Of a stretch of DNA of 64,000 nt, positions 34,314-45,184 are shown piece by piece. The stretch comes from Narthecium ossifragum (lineage: Eukaryota; Streptophyta; Magnoliopsida; Dioscoreales; Nartheciaceae): NCBI GenBank assembly GCA_963920575.1, contig OY986967.1, positions 15,741,751 to 15,805,750 of the forward strand, given 5' to 3'. The notes under the pieces were generated by a model. It was not told the origin of the DNA and made no database searches. It saw only the letters and a program-made list of their open reading frames with translations. The stretch's first letter is position 1; the number at the start of each line of letters is the position of its first letter. The position numbers and the translations under genes were made by a program.

Positions 34314-36233
34314 TCACATTTCTTTCATCACAAGCCATTTTAACTTTATGTCCATTTTAGCACAAAAGGTGTCACGTTTTTTATTAACGGTTTTATAAGG
34401 CCGAATGAATGTATGCATGAACGCGGGAAATGGGGTGGCATTCAAGATGAGCAATGATAGTGTTGTGGCAAATATTATTGTGGAGGAAGATGTGGAAGGT
34501 GACAAATCAAAGGCATGCCTCCACCAAGGGGTCACACAATCATCGCCTATATAATCACATTTAAGAATGGGCAAGACCTCATCCAAAATTTCAAAAGTCT
34601 CTAATGCCGGTAACATATATTGGCCTTCATCATCCCAAACATGAGGGATTGATAACCTTTCTTGGAAAACAACCAAACTTGGCTCATCAACCTTAGTTAT
34701 GTCCTCCCAAAACACCTCATAGATAGGCATATTAATATCATAGGAGTTGGCAACAATTGATATCTCCTCACCAAAAACTTCATAGATGGGCATATTAATA
34801 TCATAAACATCCTCTTCGTACTTGGGTATGTCTTCATAAAATGGTTGATATACCGAAAGATTAATATCATAACAATCATCATCAACCTCTTTATCATTAC
34901 CAAGTAATTCATTCAAGCATTCCTCATCATCATGATCATTCCAAGCATCGACACATGATTCACAAGTATCATCTATATCAAAATTTGCAACCATCACATC
35001 ATTAGCACATTCATCACCAATATCATCATCCACTAAAGAATCGACCATAAAACATTCATTCCCATGCATAGATTGTTTAGCAGCATCAAAAATATTTAAT
35101 TTCAATTCCATATTCCCGAAGGTAACGGTCATGATGCCACTCCTACAATTGATGCATGCATTGGCCGTAGCCAAGAATGGTCGTCCAAGTATGATGGGAA
35201 TGGACTTCCTATGTCTAAGACCCGGTTCCATGTCAAGTACAACGAAATCAACCGGGAAGACACATCTATCAACCTTGACTAAAATGTCTTCAAGAACACC
35301 CCGTGGTGTCTTGATAGATCTATCGGCCAATTGCAAGGTCATTGAGGTCAGCTTGAGCTCTCCTAAGCCAAACTTACAAAATAAGGAGTATTGCATAAGA
35401 TTCACACTAGCTCCTAAATCAAGAAGAGCCCCCTCAATCAATTGATCTCCTATGATGCAAGAAATGGTAGGAGTACCGGAGTCTCTCAATTTCGGAGGTA
35501 GATCAAGTTGAAGGATAGAGCTAACTTGCTCCGTTAGGAAGAGCTTTTTGGAGACGTGAGATTTGGATTGCCGCTTATGGGTGCACAAGTCTTTCAAAAA
35601 TTTTGCATAAGAAGGCACTTGCTTGATGGCATCCAACAAGGGAAGGTTGATGTGGACCTTCTTAAAAAGTTCTAGCATTTCCTCATACTTGCCACTCTTC
35701 CAAGGTTGGGATGTGGCTTGAGGATCAACTAGTGCTTGAGGGTATGGAGCCCTTGAAATGTATGTTTTGGTTGGTAATGGGTCGAGTGAAATAGGCTCAT
35801 TTTCCTTGGAAGATGGCAAAGAACTTGAGGGATCATGAGGGGCATGATGAGGTGATGCTTGAGAGTCATTCATTGACGTTGATAAATGGGGTTCATGCTC
35901 TTGCTCTAATGTGGTGTCTTTGGACATCTCCACATTAGGGAAAATCTTTCCACTTCGGAGGGTAGTGACCGCTTGCACTTCCTCGTGAGTGGAATCAATA
36001 AAATGTTGGCCTTTTGGGTTTGCTATGGGTTGACTAGGAAGTCTACCCTCCTCCCTTCTTGCCATAGTATTGGCCAATTGGCCTATTTGCACTTCCAACT
36101 TTGCAATGGATTGAGAATGAGAATGCAAAAGTTGGGTACTTGACTCAAAAGAGTCCAAAGCCTTGAGAAGCCTTTCCTCAATACAAGGATCACGTTTAGG
36201 AGCTTGAGGGGCTTGAAAATACAAGCCCCTCAA
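34314..36233 (-). CDS. E1 gag C-terminus plus retropepsin-like protease, acidic repeat tail
   Basis: 639 codons. A coiled-coil-like segment (HSHSQSIAKLEVQIGQLANTM, 37-57) is followed by the usual Athila-type linker (SGKIF; residues 175-215 KSGKYEEMLELFKKVHINLPLL). The aspartic protease has its active-site motif LLDLGAS at 270-276 (D272; D-L-G where retroviral enzymes have D-T/S-G, normal in this lineage), QLADRSIKTPRG, FPVDFVVLD and IILGRPFLATANA (347-359). Beyond it an acidic tail carries three copies of YDINxPxYEvFxEdI (455-512), and the ORF ends without RT. The frame is offset from the gag ORF by the 36191-36512 rearrangement and a nearby 1-nt shift, so as it stands it is not translated as Gag-Pro from the gag start. 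Confidence 0.85.
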   Translation of the reverse strand: MRGLYFQAPQAPKRDPCIEERLLKALDSFESSTQLLHSHSQSIAKLEVQIGQLANTMARREEGRLPSQPIANPKGQHFIDSTHEEVQAVTTLRSGKIFPNVEMSKDTTLEQEHEPHLSTSMNDSQASPHHAPHDPSSSLPSSKENEPISLDPLPTKTYISRAPYPQALVDPQATSQPWKSGKYEEMLELFKKVHINLPLLDAIKQVPSYAKFLKDLCTHKRQSKSHVSKKLFLTEQVSSILQLDLPPKLRDSGTPTISCIIGDQLIEGALLDLGASVNLMQYSLFCKFGLGELKLTSMTLQLADRSIKTPRGVLEDILVKVDRCVFPVDFVVLDMEPGLRHRKSIPIILGRPFLATANACINCRSGIMTVTFGNMELKLNIFDAAKQSMHGNECFMVDSLVDDDIGDECANDVMVANFDIDDTCESCVDAWNDHDDEECLNELLGNDKEVDDDCYDINLSVYQPFYEDIPKYEEDVYDINMPIYEVFGEEISIVANSYDINMPIYEVFWEDITKVDEPSLVVFQERLSIPHVWDDEGQYMLPALETFEILDEVLPILKCDYIGDDCVTPWWRHAFDLSPSTSSSTIIFATTLSLLILNATPFPAFMHTFIRPYKTVNKKRDTFCAKMDIKLKWLVMKEM

Positions 36234-36512
36234 TACAAGGATTGGTTAATCTAGTGTTCCTTGTAAATATCAAAATTGAAAATTCGTTGCCGGGGAATTG
36301 CTTTAGGAAATGATTGATGTGCTTTGCTTAATCTAGTGTTCCTTGTAAATATCTTCAATTTTAAATTTTGTTTCATATCTTTTAAAAATATATCTTTTAA
36401 AAAAATATCTTTTATAAGATATGTATAAGTGTCTCAATTTTGAAAATTTGGTATTGAAAATACAAGCCCCTCAATACAAGTCTTGTATTGAAGCCTTTCC
36501 TCAATACAAGGA
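36191..36512. other. Rearranged block inside E1 gag-pro, with an antisense PBS/leader piece
   Basis: A 24-bp direct repeat (GAAGCCTTTCCTCAATACAA+GGAT at 36167-36190 and 36490-36513) bounds about 320 extra bases. Inside, on +, opposite to E1, lies CGTTGCCGGGGAATTGC (36285-36301) and the downstream leader of an X-like element (compare 56763 on). A 10-bp fold-back GAGGGGCTTG/CAAGCCCCTC (loop AAAATA) and a repeated TCTAGTGTTCCTTGTAAATATC are also present. It breaks the gag-protease frame. Confidence 0.75.
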
Positions 36513-37962
36513 TTGGGGGACCTTGATGGGCTTGGTAGGGAGCTTGGTAATGGAAAGGCCCAGGTGGCCTTTGATTCCAATTTTGAGGATGAGAGGATTG
36601 TGGATAACCCGCCACTTGAGAGGGATATGCATTAGGGGCTTGAGGTGGCCGGTAGGTGGATTGAGATTGTGGAGGTTGGTTAGAATGATATGGCGCTTGA
36701 TACCTAGGAGGATAGCTCGGGGCTTGATTGCCCTCAATCGGAGGCCTAGAATTGTATGCATTTGGAGGTTGTTGGCCGGGATTTCTCCATGAGAAATTTG
36801 GATGATCCCTAAGACCGGGATTGTATGTATTTGAGTATGGGTCATAGGTAGGCTTGGATTGATTGAAGACCGCATTTATATGCTCTTGCACGAGCTCCGG
36901 ATAATCACATGCCAAATGGCATTCGGTAACTTGGTGACCGGGAGTCGAGCATAAGAAGCAAAGTTCTTCCAAAGATGGAGAATTCGGTGAGTAACTCGAT
37001 GAAGAAGGAGGGGTAGGAATTTGATTCAAGGAATGAGCAAGGACTTGATCAAATTTTCTACTTAGAGTATCAATTTGTTGTGCAACACGAGTGGCTTCGG
37101 ATAACTCTAATACTCCTCTAGAATTGGATTGTCCCTTAGGATTTGAGGTATCCCTAATATTCCTTGAAGTGAAAGCATGATTTTGGGAATTAATGGCAAG
37201 CTTTCCAAATAAGATCCATGAGTCCTCGTATGGGTTGGTCATGAATACCCCACCGCACGCGGTGTCTACGTCTTGTTGATGACGTAGTCTAAGGCCATTA
37301 TAGAAATAATCAACAAGAGACCATTTAGGGATTTGATGGTGTGGGCATTTTCTAAGAAGCTCTTTGAATCTATCCCAAGCATCATGAAAAGGTTCGTCAT
37401 CTTCTTGACGAAAGGTTGCTATTTGGGTTCTCATTTCATGAGTCTTAGCGATAGGAAAAAACTTTTCTAGAAAAGCACTTTGTAATTGGTCCCATGTGGT
37501 GATCGTTTGAGGCTCAAGGGATCCTAACCAATGCTTGACTTTGCCCTTCAAGGTAAATGGAAACAATTTCAATCTCATTGCATCCTCGGTAAAGTTTGGG
37601 ATTTTGACCGTGGAACTCTTTTCAAGAAAATCCTCGAGGTGATAGTAAGGGTCCTCATTACTCAAGCCGTGAAAGTTTGGAAGGAATTGAAGGAATTGAG
37701 GCTTAAACTCGTAATGTGCGGCTTGAACAATGGGTTGTTGTATGCCCGATGTAGGTGCAAAAGTAGTAGGGACATAATAATCCCTCATACTCCTACGGTC
37801 CGGGATTGGATTGACATTAGGATTGGGGTCCGGGTTGGGAGCATCCATGATTTTAGGAAAAAGGAGGTCCTTATGCAAGGGTATGCTTGAAGATGTCCTA
37901 GAATCTAGGAATTCTTGCAAGGTGATATCTAAATCGGAATCCGAATCCTCATGCACACTCAT
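36412..37962 (-). CDS. E1 gag: capsid domain and zinc knuckle
   Basis: 516 codons. It starts MSVHEDSDSDLDITLQEFLD, with a Pro/Asn-rich N-terminal region. The Retrotrans_gag domain spans about 85-235 (YEFKPQFLQFLPNFHGLSNE; AMRLKLFPFTLKGKVKHWL; TTWDQLQSAFLEKFFP; EPFHDAWDRFKELLRKCPHH; VDYFYNGL). A CX2CX4HX4C knuckle lies at 335-348 (CFLCSTPGHQVTEC), then a Pro/Tyr/Asn-rich tail. The native C-terminus is lost: the last 35 or so residues are encoded by the rearranged block. Structural protein of the virus-like particle; the CA and NC parts are intact. Confidence 0.9.
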   Translation of the reverse strand: MSVHEDSDSDLDITLQEFLDSRTSSSIPLHKDLLFPKIMDAPNPDPNPNVNPIPDRRSMRDYYVPTTFAPTSGIQQPIVQAAHYEFKPQFLQFLPNFHGLSNEDPYYHLEDFLEKSSTVKIPNFTEDAMRLKLFPFTLKGKVKHWLGSLEPQTITTWDQLQSAFLEKFFPIAKTHEMRTQIATFRQEDDEPFHDAWDRFKELLRKCPHHQIPKWSLVDYFYNGLRLRHQQDVDTACGGVFMTNPYEDSWILFGKLAINSQNHAFTSRNIRDTSNPKGQSNSRGVLELSEATRVAQQIDTLSRKFDQVLAHSLNQIPTPPSSSSYSPNSPSLEELCFLCSTPGHQVTECHLACDYPELVQEHINAVFNQSKPTYDPYSNTYNPGLRDHPNFSWRNPGQQPPNAYNSRPPIEGNQAPSYPPRYQAPYHSNQPPQSQSTYRPPQAPNAYPSQVAGYPQSSHPQNWNQRPPGPFHYQAPYQAHQGPPILVLRKGFNTRLVLRGLYFQYQIFKIETLIHIL

Positions 37963-38196
37963 TCACACATATAAGAACTTGGACCATACAAGGTAAGAGA
38001 TACATTACAGTGGGCTGGTCCAAGAACTTTGTATCCTCGCCCGTAGATGAGTCGCTTCGCCGCTCGGAAGCTTCACCTACAACCACAAAAAGATATACAA
38101 TATAAGCAACGTTCTATTTTTGGTATTTTGTAATAAAAGAAAATAAAGCAATCCAATTGAATGAAGGAATTTATCAAGTAAGAAATTCAAATCACA

Positions 38197-38222
38197 AATC
38201 CCCAGCAACGGCGCCAAAAATT
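38197..38222 (-). promoter_or_regulatory. E1 primer-binding site (tRNA-Asp type)
   Basis: The minus strand reads TTTTTGGCGCCGTTGCTGGGGA next to the 5' LTR end. It is complementary to the 3' end of plant tRNA-Asp with one mismatch (T for C) against TGGCGCCGTTGCCGGGGA, the PBS usual in Athila/Tat elements. Confidence 0.8.
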
Positions 38223-39789
38223 TGACGGGCCCAAACCACTCGTCGTTAAAAGTGACTAGGGCGTCAAAGATTACAATTTATACCGAATCCTACTAACTAC
38301 TACGTAGCTAGCGGGAGTCCGGGTCGATCCGCAGGGAAATGAGAAATGACTAACGTACTCGATAGATAACTCCAAACAACTAGCTAAAATGATTTGGGTT
38401 TTGGATTAATGACTATTAAAGTAATTAACTAAGTGAAAAGAAAGATAACTAATATAGAGAGGTCTTGGGATCTCCATTTTATTGTAGGTTCTAGTGTAGC
38501 CTTCTAAGGAATTGAGGTGTGTAATCCAATTGGGACGATCGAAATCAAGAAGTCGACAAGCGGGTGGTTAGCCTCACTTATCGCTCAACGGAAGTCGGTT
38601 TAGGATCATCCGCCGGAAATAATCACATTCACAAAGTCGACGAATGAGTGATTAGCTTCTATCGTCGCTAACGAACCTTCGATTAAGATCGATTCGTCGC
38701 AAGAAAAAGATATTGCATGGAGTCGGGCATTGGATCGAGATGGTTCTAGCACCTCGAATCCAATGCAAGAGAAAGATAGAATGGATCCTTTGATTAGAGA
38801 GATAGGGATGGTTCTAGCATCCCTAATCTCTAATCTAGGGCTAGTAATCCTCCCAATAGATTTGGATGTGTTTCTAGCACATCCAACTCATTGGGGCATA
38901 ACAACAAACACCTATCATGCACAAGTTCTAACTCATACCAAAGAAAGGCATTCATCCATTCATCAAATGAAATCCATGTACAAAGATAGAAAAATAATGC
39001 TCAAATCCATACAATAGATCATCCCTAAAGGTTACACATCAAAACCCTAAGAAAACTACAAAAGAATCCTACAACTACATGGAAATTCCAAGAGATAGGA
39101 AGTTAGCTACTCATCTTGGTTGGATCCATGGATGGAGGTTGATGAAGCTCCCCTCCCATGGATTCCCTCCAAGAAGTCCTCCTCTCAATTGGGTAAGAAA
39201 CCTAGAAGGGCTGGAGAAAACTAAGAGAAGCTCCCCTAAAATCCCCCCTAAGGGGTCTATTTATAGTCAACAAGCCTCCCCCACTCGGATTAGATCTGGG
39301 CCATTGATTTTGCTCGGCTGGCATCAAAGGATCGATCCTCATAGGGTGAAGGATCGATCATTCGCTTCGTGTGATCGCTGGTCCCGTGAAGGATCGATCC
39401 TCCCATAGGAAAGGATCGATCCTTGAATTCTGGCTTCGCCCCGATGAAGATCGATCCTCCAGTGTGTGGAGATTGATCCTCTAGAATTTGCGTTCTGTCA
39501 CTGTGAAAATGCGCAAAAGTGATCGATCCTCTCATGCCATAGGATCGATCCTTGTTGTCCTGATTGGCTCCTTCTTAAAGCACTTCAAAGGATCGATCCT
39601 TCTTTCATACAGGATCGATCTTCTTCATAAAAACTGGCCCGAATGACGTCGTTTAAGCTCGGAACTTGATCCAATCCTCGTTGGGGGCACTTGTACCTGT
39701 AATAGGGTAAAATCCATCAGTAAGGCCTTGCTCGGAGACTAACAAGGCCAAGTTAAAAGGGTGATTTATGCACTTTTCACGTCTTATCA
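38223..39789 (-). repeat. E1 5' LTR
   Basis: 1567 bp. GATCGATC pairs start at 39330/39352, 39392/39414, 39449/39471, 39521/39543 and 39591/39613, every pair 22 bp. The minus-strand TATAAATAG is at 39257-39265, and the stem-loops are at 38727-38886. Confidence 0.92.
39330..39620. repeat. GATCGATC paired-palindrome array, E1 5' LTR U3
   Basis: Five pairs, all 22 bp start to start (one member is GATTGATC). Many are extended to AGGATCGATCCT. The array ends about 65 bp upstream of the minus-strand TATA box. Same array in the 3' LTR (29213-29503). Confidence 0.93.
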
Positions 39790-40150
39790 GAACTAATGGC
39801 TATGGAGATGGCATTGAGGTTCTCTAAAGGAGAGGGGTACTCACGTATAATGATTGAATCAGACTCCATTGTGGCTGTGCAAATCATGGATGGATTTAGA
39901 GTGTGGGCGATGGAGGTTGAATCGATAACAAGGAATATTTGAAAGAAGATTCTTGATTTTAACTATGTTGTCTTTAAGCATATTCATAGGATTTGTAATA
40001 GAATAGTTGATAGAAATGCTAGGTGGTGCCGTCGTCTCGGAACTCCGTTTTATGTGGATTCTAGAAGATGATAGGGTTGCTTTAAATGGTCTATTGTAAC
40101 TGTATTTGTGTTTTGTAATAGCCTTGGGGCTGAGCTATTAAAAACAAAAC
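39790..40150 (+). pseudogene. LINE RNase H C-terminal half and 3' end
   Basis: It resumes the frame cut at 28105: AEL / MAMEMALRFSKGEGYSRIMIESDSIVAVQIMDG, including the ESDS catalytic Asp. It ends with HRICNRIVDRNARWCRRLGTPFY. A short 3' UTR (CTTGGGGCTGAGCTATTAAAAACAAAA) follows with an A-rich end, as expected for a LINE. One in-frame TGA (about 39940). Confidence 0.85.
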
Positions 40151-40673
40151 CCTTCTCCCTATGTCCCTCTCACTCTAGACTTTTTATATTCTTTAGGACC
40201 AGCTAACAACTAAGCACGAGAAAGTTAATTAACATCATTTGCTTAGAATATCCCTTGTAATTACTTTAATTATGATGCATATATCCGTCATCGATATATA
40301 CGTCTAAGTACAAGACAAGCAAAGGATACCAAGCTTCAAAATGCAATCAAGCAGATCATTTATGTCAGGTTAATGATCTCTGCCACTGTTCAAGCCTTGC
40401 TCTCTGCCACTGTCGATGCACATAAATGACCGATCATTTTATGATGTAATGATTGATCCTTTGATTTTGTGCTCTCTGTCAGGTTAATGCACGTAAATGA
40501 TCGATCATTTATGCTAGAATTGCCTAAATATGCTCATTTTGACTCCAAACTTGATATAACTCTTGTTGAGGTCTCTTGTACCTGAAATAGGGTAAAAATA
40601 GTTAGTGAAGCATTGCTCGGAGACTAAGAAAGCTAAATTATATGAGTAATTTGTTCACTTTTCAGGTTTTATC
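40151..40673 (-). mobile_element. Truncated LTR fragment of the X/E1 superfamily
   Basis: The right end (40671-40673) is the complement of TGATAAAACCTGAAAAGTG; the block TTGCTCGGAGACTAA...AAAGCT and CTCTTGTACCTGAAATAGGGT matches the E1/X LTR 5' ends. It contains GATCGATC at about 40499 and degenerate copies at about 40429 and 40451. The left limit is unclear; 40151-40330 is unassigned. Confidence 0.6.
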
Positions 40674-41321
40674 AGAGATAAGGGCGACGCCTTTATGTAA
40701 AGGAAAAGATTCTGGAGATTGGAGAGATCACTCCTATGGGGCTCCAGTCATTGATGCTAGTCAACTTGGCGGTCATCCAGCGAGGAGTGGGATACAGGGA
40801 GACAAAGTGGGTGGGGGAGATGTTGGGCCTTATCTCGGGCGAGATAATGATAAGCAACCAGTCTTATCTGAGGTTGGCCAAACTCGTGAGGTTTGCATAA
40901 GTGCGCTGGCAGGTCTGGGCTAGGACTTAACTCATGAGACTAGCCTCTTTGCTGAGGTGTTCAATGTTCGAGCTAACCTCGGTGTGGCGCCAAATTGAAA
41001 CCAACACCAGGAAGCTGATGCTCAGGGTGATCATCTTCCTCCTCGTATACTTGATAGATTGATAAGTTGCACAATGAAGGGGTGCGTCGGGTTAATGAGG
41101 CCTTAGAAAAGGAGGATCTTGTCGTTGCAGTTGAAGAGCAACAAGAGAGTGATATTGAAGAAGGGGAAGGAGCAGGGCGGGAGGTGGATGATGGATTTGG
41201 TGATGATTTTCTCAATCTTTCCTTGCAATCGCCGGTTGAGCAGTTGGCTGGCCAAGTATCCTTATGAAGAAGCATTTTTGGAATTCCAGGTGGCGGCGAT
41301 GGAGAGGGCTAGCCATATATG
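40674..41321 (+). pseudogene. LINE ORF1 C-terminus and probable ORF2 start
   Basis: A polar, Gly-rich tail (EIRATPLCKGKDSGDW...GDVGPYLGRDNDKQPVLSEVG) with stops, then an acidic frame ending FLNLSLQSPVEQLAGQ. Directly after it an ATG frame, MKKHFWNSRWRRWRGL (41265 on), is in the position of the ORF2 endonuclease N-terminus (the usual plant pattern is W-N-x-R-G). Cut at 41321/41322 by E3. Weak homology, but the position relative to the EN-RT part (51062 on) supports it. Confidence 0.5.
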
Positions 41322-42754
41322 CCATCGCTCACAAACGTCATCGTTAAAACGTATGCAAAACGCAATTTAGAAATTTATAAACCTTTCTTTCAACACTAAA
41401 TTAATCAAGTAGAATAATGGAGAAATACGGGGTCGGTCTTCAGGGAAAACTTTGACTAACAAGAAACACCAGAATTAACTCTCAACACTCTAATCCTGAA
41501 GCGAAAAAGGATTGATTTGGGGTTTTTAGGAACTGGTTAATAAAACTAATTAAGAAAACAATTAACGAAATTGAAATAGATCAATGAGGAAAAACCTAGG
41601 GATTACTCAATCCACTTTAGTTTCACTTCTGTATTCTCTAGTTATCCTCTTGTTTTCTTATCTCCACATAATGGATTCACAGCTTCTTAAGCTTACATGA
41701 ATCCCTAAAATAATGCAATTGTTTCCCTAAGGCATAACCTATCCAAACTTAGCATAGATTGTCTTCGATCTTAATCTGAGTACAACCTATCTTCATCTTG
41801 CATAGATTATCTCAAAGGCATACACAAAAGCAACATAAAAATCATCCTACGAATCTCTACCATCAAGCACAACAATCAAGTAGGTCTAAATGTACGTCGA
41901 GGAACTCTGTTCCCTCAACTCTTTATAAAATAAAACCATATTCATAGGATCATGTCTTTGAAAAGATAATAAGAATCAAACTAGAAAATACAAAGAAGCT
42001 ACACTAAAGCTTCATGAGATCCCTAAGTAAAGAGTTTAGCCACTCATCTTTTGGATGAGATCCATGTATTCGATGAAGAAGGTTAGGGATCCACACCGCA
42101 TCTTCGTCTTCTTCTCCAATCTGAATCCCTCTTTTTCTCTCTATGGAGGCCTCCCTTTTTCAGCCAACAAACCCTTTTTTATATCTTAATTCCCGGAATT
42201 AGGGTTTTAGGGTTGAGTTAGACCTCAAGTGCAACTCGGATTTCCTGGTTCGATCCTGACAGCTTCTTCCGGTCGCGACTGGGTTCAACTGGTCCCGAAT
42301 TTTAGAACGAGTTCAACACGAAAGATGTAGATTTGGAAGTCTTATGTCCTCTCCATAAGATTTTACAATATTTGGACTTATCTAGAATATTTGACGAATA
42401 TTCTTCTGCACGTCGACGGACCAGTCTTCTAGCAGCTAAATATCTTCATCTTCTTGAAAACTGCTATCAATCCATCAGGAATCTCTGAAAATGTCCAACA
42501 TGGAAGTTGTACATCTTGATGTTTTCTAGATGTCACCCAAAGTTTAGAATATTTGGACCTAAAAATAATTTCTGGTGAATATTATGCTAACAGTCGACAG
42601 AGCAGTGTATTTCAGCATATTAAGCCTTTTTTGTACTTTCTAACTTGAATCTTCATTAAACCTGAAATCAACTAACAAACTATCAAATACAAACACTCTA
42701 AGCCTAACAAAGGTAATTTAAGAGGTTTAATTATGAATATTTAGTGACTTATCA
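41322..42754 (-). repeat. E3 3' LTR
   Basis: LTR of the TGATAAGTCACTAA...GATCA family (also the solo LTRs at 21903, 53165 and 60305). The TATA-like minus-strand ATATAAAAAA is at about 42175-42184. Paired AATCTATGC...ATAGGTT stem-loops lie at 41731-41818. Confidence 0.88.
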
Positions 42755-44456
42755 CAACCCCCAACTTACACTTTGCTAGTTCTCGAGCAAAGAAAAGATA
42801 AAAAGAAAGCAATAAATCTAACTAGCCACTTTCGTAGGTCTCACGATTGCACTTAGCATGTGCAACAAGCCTTTAAACCCCTGGGTTACCCCAGTGGAGG
42901 AGTTATAGTCTCCTGAGGGTTTTCAGGGATGACACCCACATACATCCCTTAAATATATCATCAGAAATCAATTATAATATTCATCAACTCTAATGCATAA
43001 AATAGAAATAATATCCATAAACATACCCTTCAACTCATATTCACCTGAAAACATAGTAAATCAAAACATGTCATGACATATTTCCAACACTTCAACATAT
43101 TTAATCATGATTAAAAATAACTTTAACACTCATGTGTGTGATTAGGGTTCCACATGCTTCAGAGCATCAATTATATCTAAGCACTTCAACTATTCAAGAT
43201 CACAATCATATTCAAGCACATATTTTCCACTTATCACATAACAATCTCTGTTTTTTTTTCACTTTTTTTTTTCTGCAAGAATTTCAACTGTTTTACGCGA
43301 ACAACACACCTTGTTAGGCACCTTGCCCGGTTACTAAGTATGAAACGCTTATTTTTTTCTTTTTTTTTCAGAAAATTCAACCGTTTTACGCGAACACCAC
43401 GCTGGTTAGGCACACTGCCCGGTTACTAAGTTGAAAATTCTTTCTTTTTTTTCTTTTTTTTACATACTCAGATAATTGCATGTGTTCATGTATTTTCTGT
43501 GTCATGACATAAAATTGTAAACCTATTCCAGTATCATGCTCAGAATCTAATATCAACCCCTTAACATGTGGAAGTGAACATGTGCATTAGGATATGCCAA
43601 GTTATCCTTAAATTATGGTAAAAGTGTTAAAGTATAAAAATAATATCATGCATAGCAAAAATTTACTATTTCTTATATGACATACAAGTCTCAGAATAAT
43701 CCATAAAATAAATTTCTAAAACCTGCATCTTCATCAAATCATATCATAATTTCATCCTTTTGACATATTTCAAGGGATGTATAATAATAAAAATTAAATT
43801 CCTAGAATCTACCCCCCAACTTGAATGTAATTGTCCCCAATTACACTAAGTCATAAAAATAAAGCAAGGAAAAAGGGTAGAGATCCCCGTAAATATCGCG
43901 CTATAAGTAATTGCTCGCATGGAAGACGATCACCACACCGCCCATAAGAAGAATACGTCATTCTTGAATGAAGTCATGTCTCTAGAAGAGATTAAAAGAA
44001 TAAAACCATAGAAACACCAGAAAACGTTAGAGACATATGTAAAGATTTTAAGAATAACCCCCTGATCGAACTATATAAGAATGTCATAAGTCGCCCCTCA
44101 ATGAGTGCCAAAGGCCACCTGCCATAAAAGATACCTTTCCAAAAGATCAAATATAATAGAATGGAAAATGTATAAAAAATTATAGAAAGGCATAAAAATC
44201 ATTAACAATTTCGGCAATGTCTCCTTTGTATTATCATGATATATCAGCCTTATACAACATTCAATCCACAAAAATTAAAAATAAAGACATTAAAGCAATA
44301 AAATACATTAAATGATCCATTCACAACACCCAAATAATAAGTGTCCATAAAATTATCCTGATTGAAGATCTACACTGTCTGATCGGAAAACCGGGCTGCA
44401 AAGTGTATGGATCTCATCCATCAGCCAACGGACGGCTGAGAGCTCGCCGGCGACGA
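42755..44456. other. E3 3' non-coding region
   Basis: No gene. It holds the 3' polypurine tract (42755-42767, minus AAGTTGGGGGTTG), a two-copy 93-bp repeat (43283-43468, TTCAAC.GTTTTACGCGAAC..CAC; one related copy is seen in each X element at 24750 and 63600), poly-T tracts and the internal polypurine tract (43810-43822, minus AAGTTGGGGGGTAG). Confidence 0.7.
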
Positions 44457-45184
44457 TCAACGATGAAACGGCGTCGCCGGAGGATGGGACCAGTAGGGAT
44501 GGAATCGTGGGAGGCCAAGGAGTCCGTCTATGTCGTCTGATCTGTGAATAGTGGTCTCCAGGCGGTGGAAAAACGGGGGACGGCGCGGAGGAAGATGGTC
44601 GGAGTTAGAATTCGGCGGCCGGAGCTTCAATCGAGGTGGGTAAGGAGCAAGGAAGCATCGCAGAAGGCCTGAGAACGCACCTAGGTGATTTAATTGTAGA
44701 ATCGGAGGGCCAAGAGGCGGATAGAAGATGACCGGTGCGGTGGAGGATCGTCGGAGGTGGAATCCGGCCAACCGAGCTACAAGCTTGAGTTTTGAAGGTT
44801 GCAAAAGAGTCGTGACGGCCAGAGGAAGGTGCTGGAGGTGGTAAGGGACGGTGGGAAGCAGCGGAAGAGGTGATCGGAGATGGCGGTAGGAACAGGGGAT
44901 GTTCGCCGGCGTCGGAAGAGACGAAGTTGGGGGAAGAAGAGGCCGGGAGGAGGTAGAGGAGAAGATTGCGACGGTGTTGGAGGTGGGTTGGAGGGCTGGG
45001 AGCGGCCGGAGCGGTGGCGACGGACGGCGGACGGTGACGAGGAAGGAAGAAGATGAAGTCGGATCGACCGTGGGCGTGGGTTATTTGAGAACAAAATCAG
45101 ACGGTTGATCGATCGATCGACCGTCAACCAAGCAATTTGGAAAAAATAAACGGACGATCGATCGCTCGATCGACCGTGACCCAC
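44457..45184 (-). pseudogene. E3 Pro/Ser/Arg-rich stub in the second-ORF position
   Basis: Two overlapping short frames (45184-44777 and 44804-44457). No homology recognised. The position, just after the internal palindrome array, and the GC-rich low-complexity make-up mirror the N-terminal part of the E1 second ORF, so this may be its remnant with the conserved domain lost. It may equally be untranslated. Confidence 0.35.

Larger units (their letters stand above)
28106..39789 (-). mobile_element. E1: complete-ended, non-autonomous Athila/Tat-like LTR retrotransposon
   Basis: 11,684 bp with LTRs of equal length (28106-29672 and 38223-39789, 1567 bp each), TG...CA ends and a perfect 5-bp target duplication GAACT (28101-28105 and 39790-39794) inside the LINE RNase H gene. 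Order in transcription: 5' LTR, tRNA-Asp-type PBS (about 38197-38222), gag (37962-36412), rearranged block, gag-C/protease ORF (36233-34314), TGGGAGGCAACCCA motif, GATCGATC array (33865-33383), second ORF (32993-31516), internal polypurine tract (30903-30890), 3' tract (29690-29673), 3' LTR. No RT, RNase H or integrase. Ten LTR-LTR differences counted by eye (99.4% identity) mark it as young. It must have been mobilised by another element's enzymes. Confidence 0.92.

Noticed and set aside
36233..36412. Programmed frameshift between E1 gag and protease ORFs
   Set aside because: The offset is explained by the 36191-36512 rearrangement and a 1-nt indel beside it, with stops between the frames.
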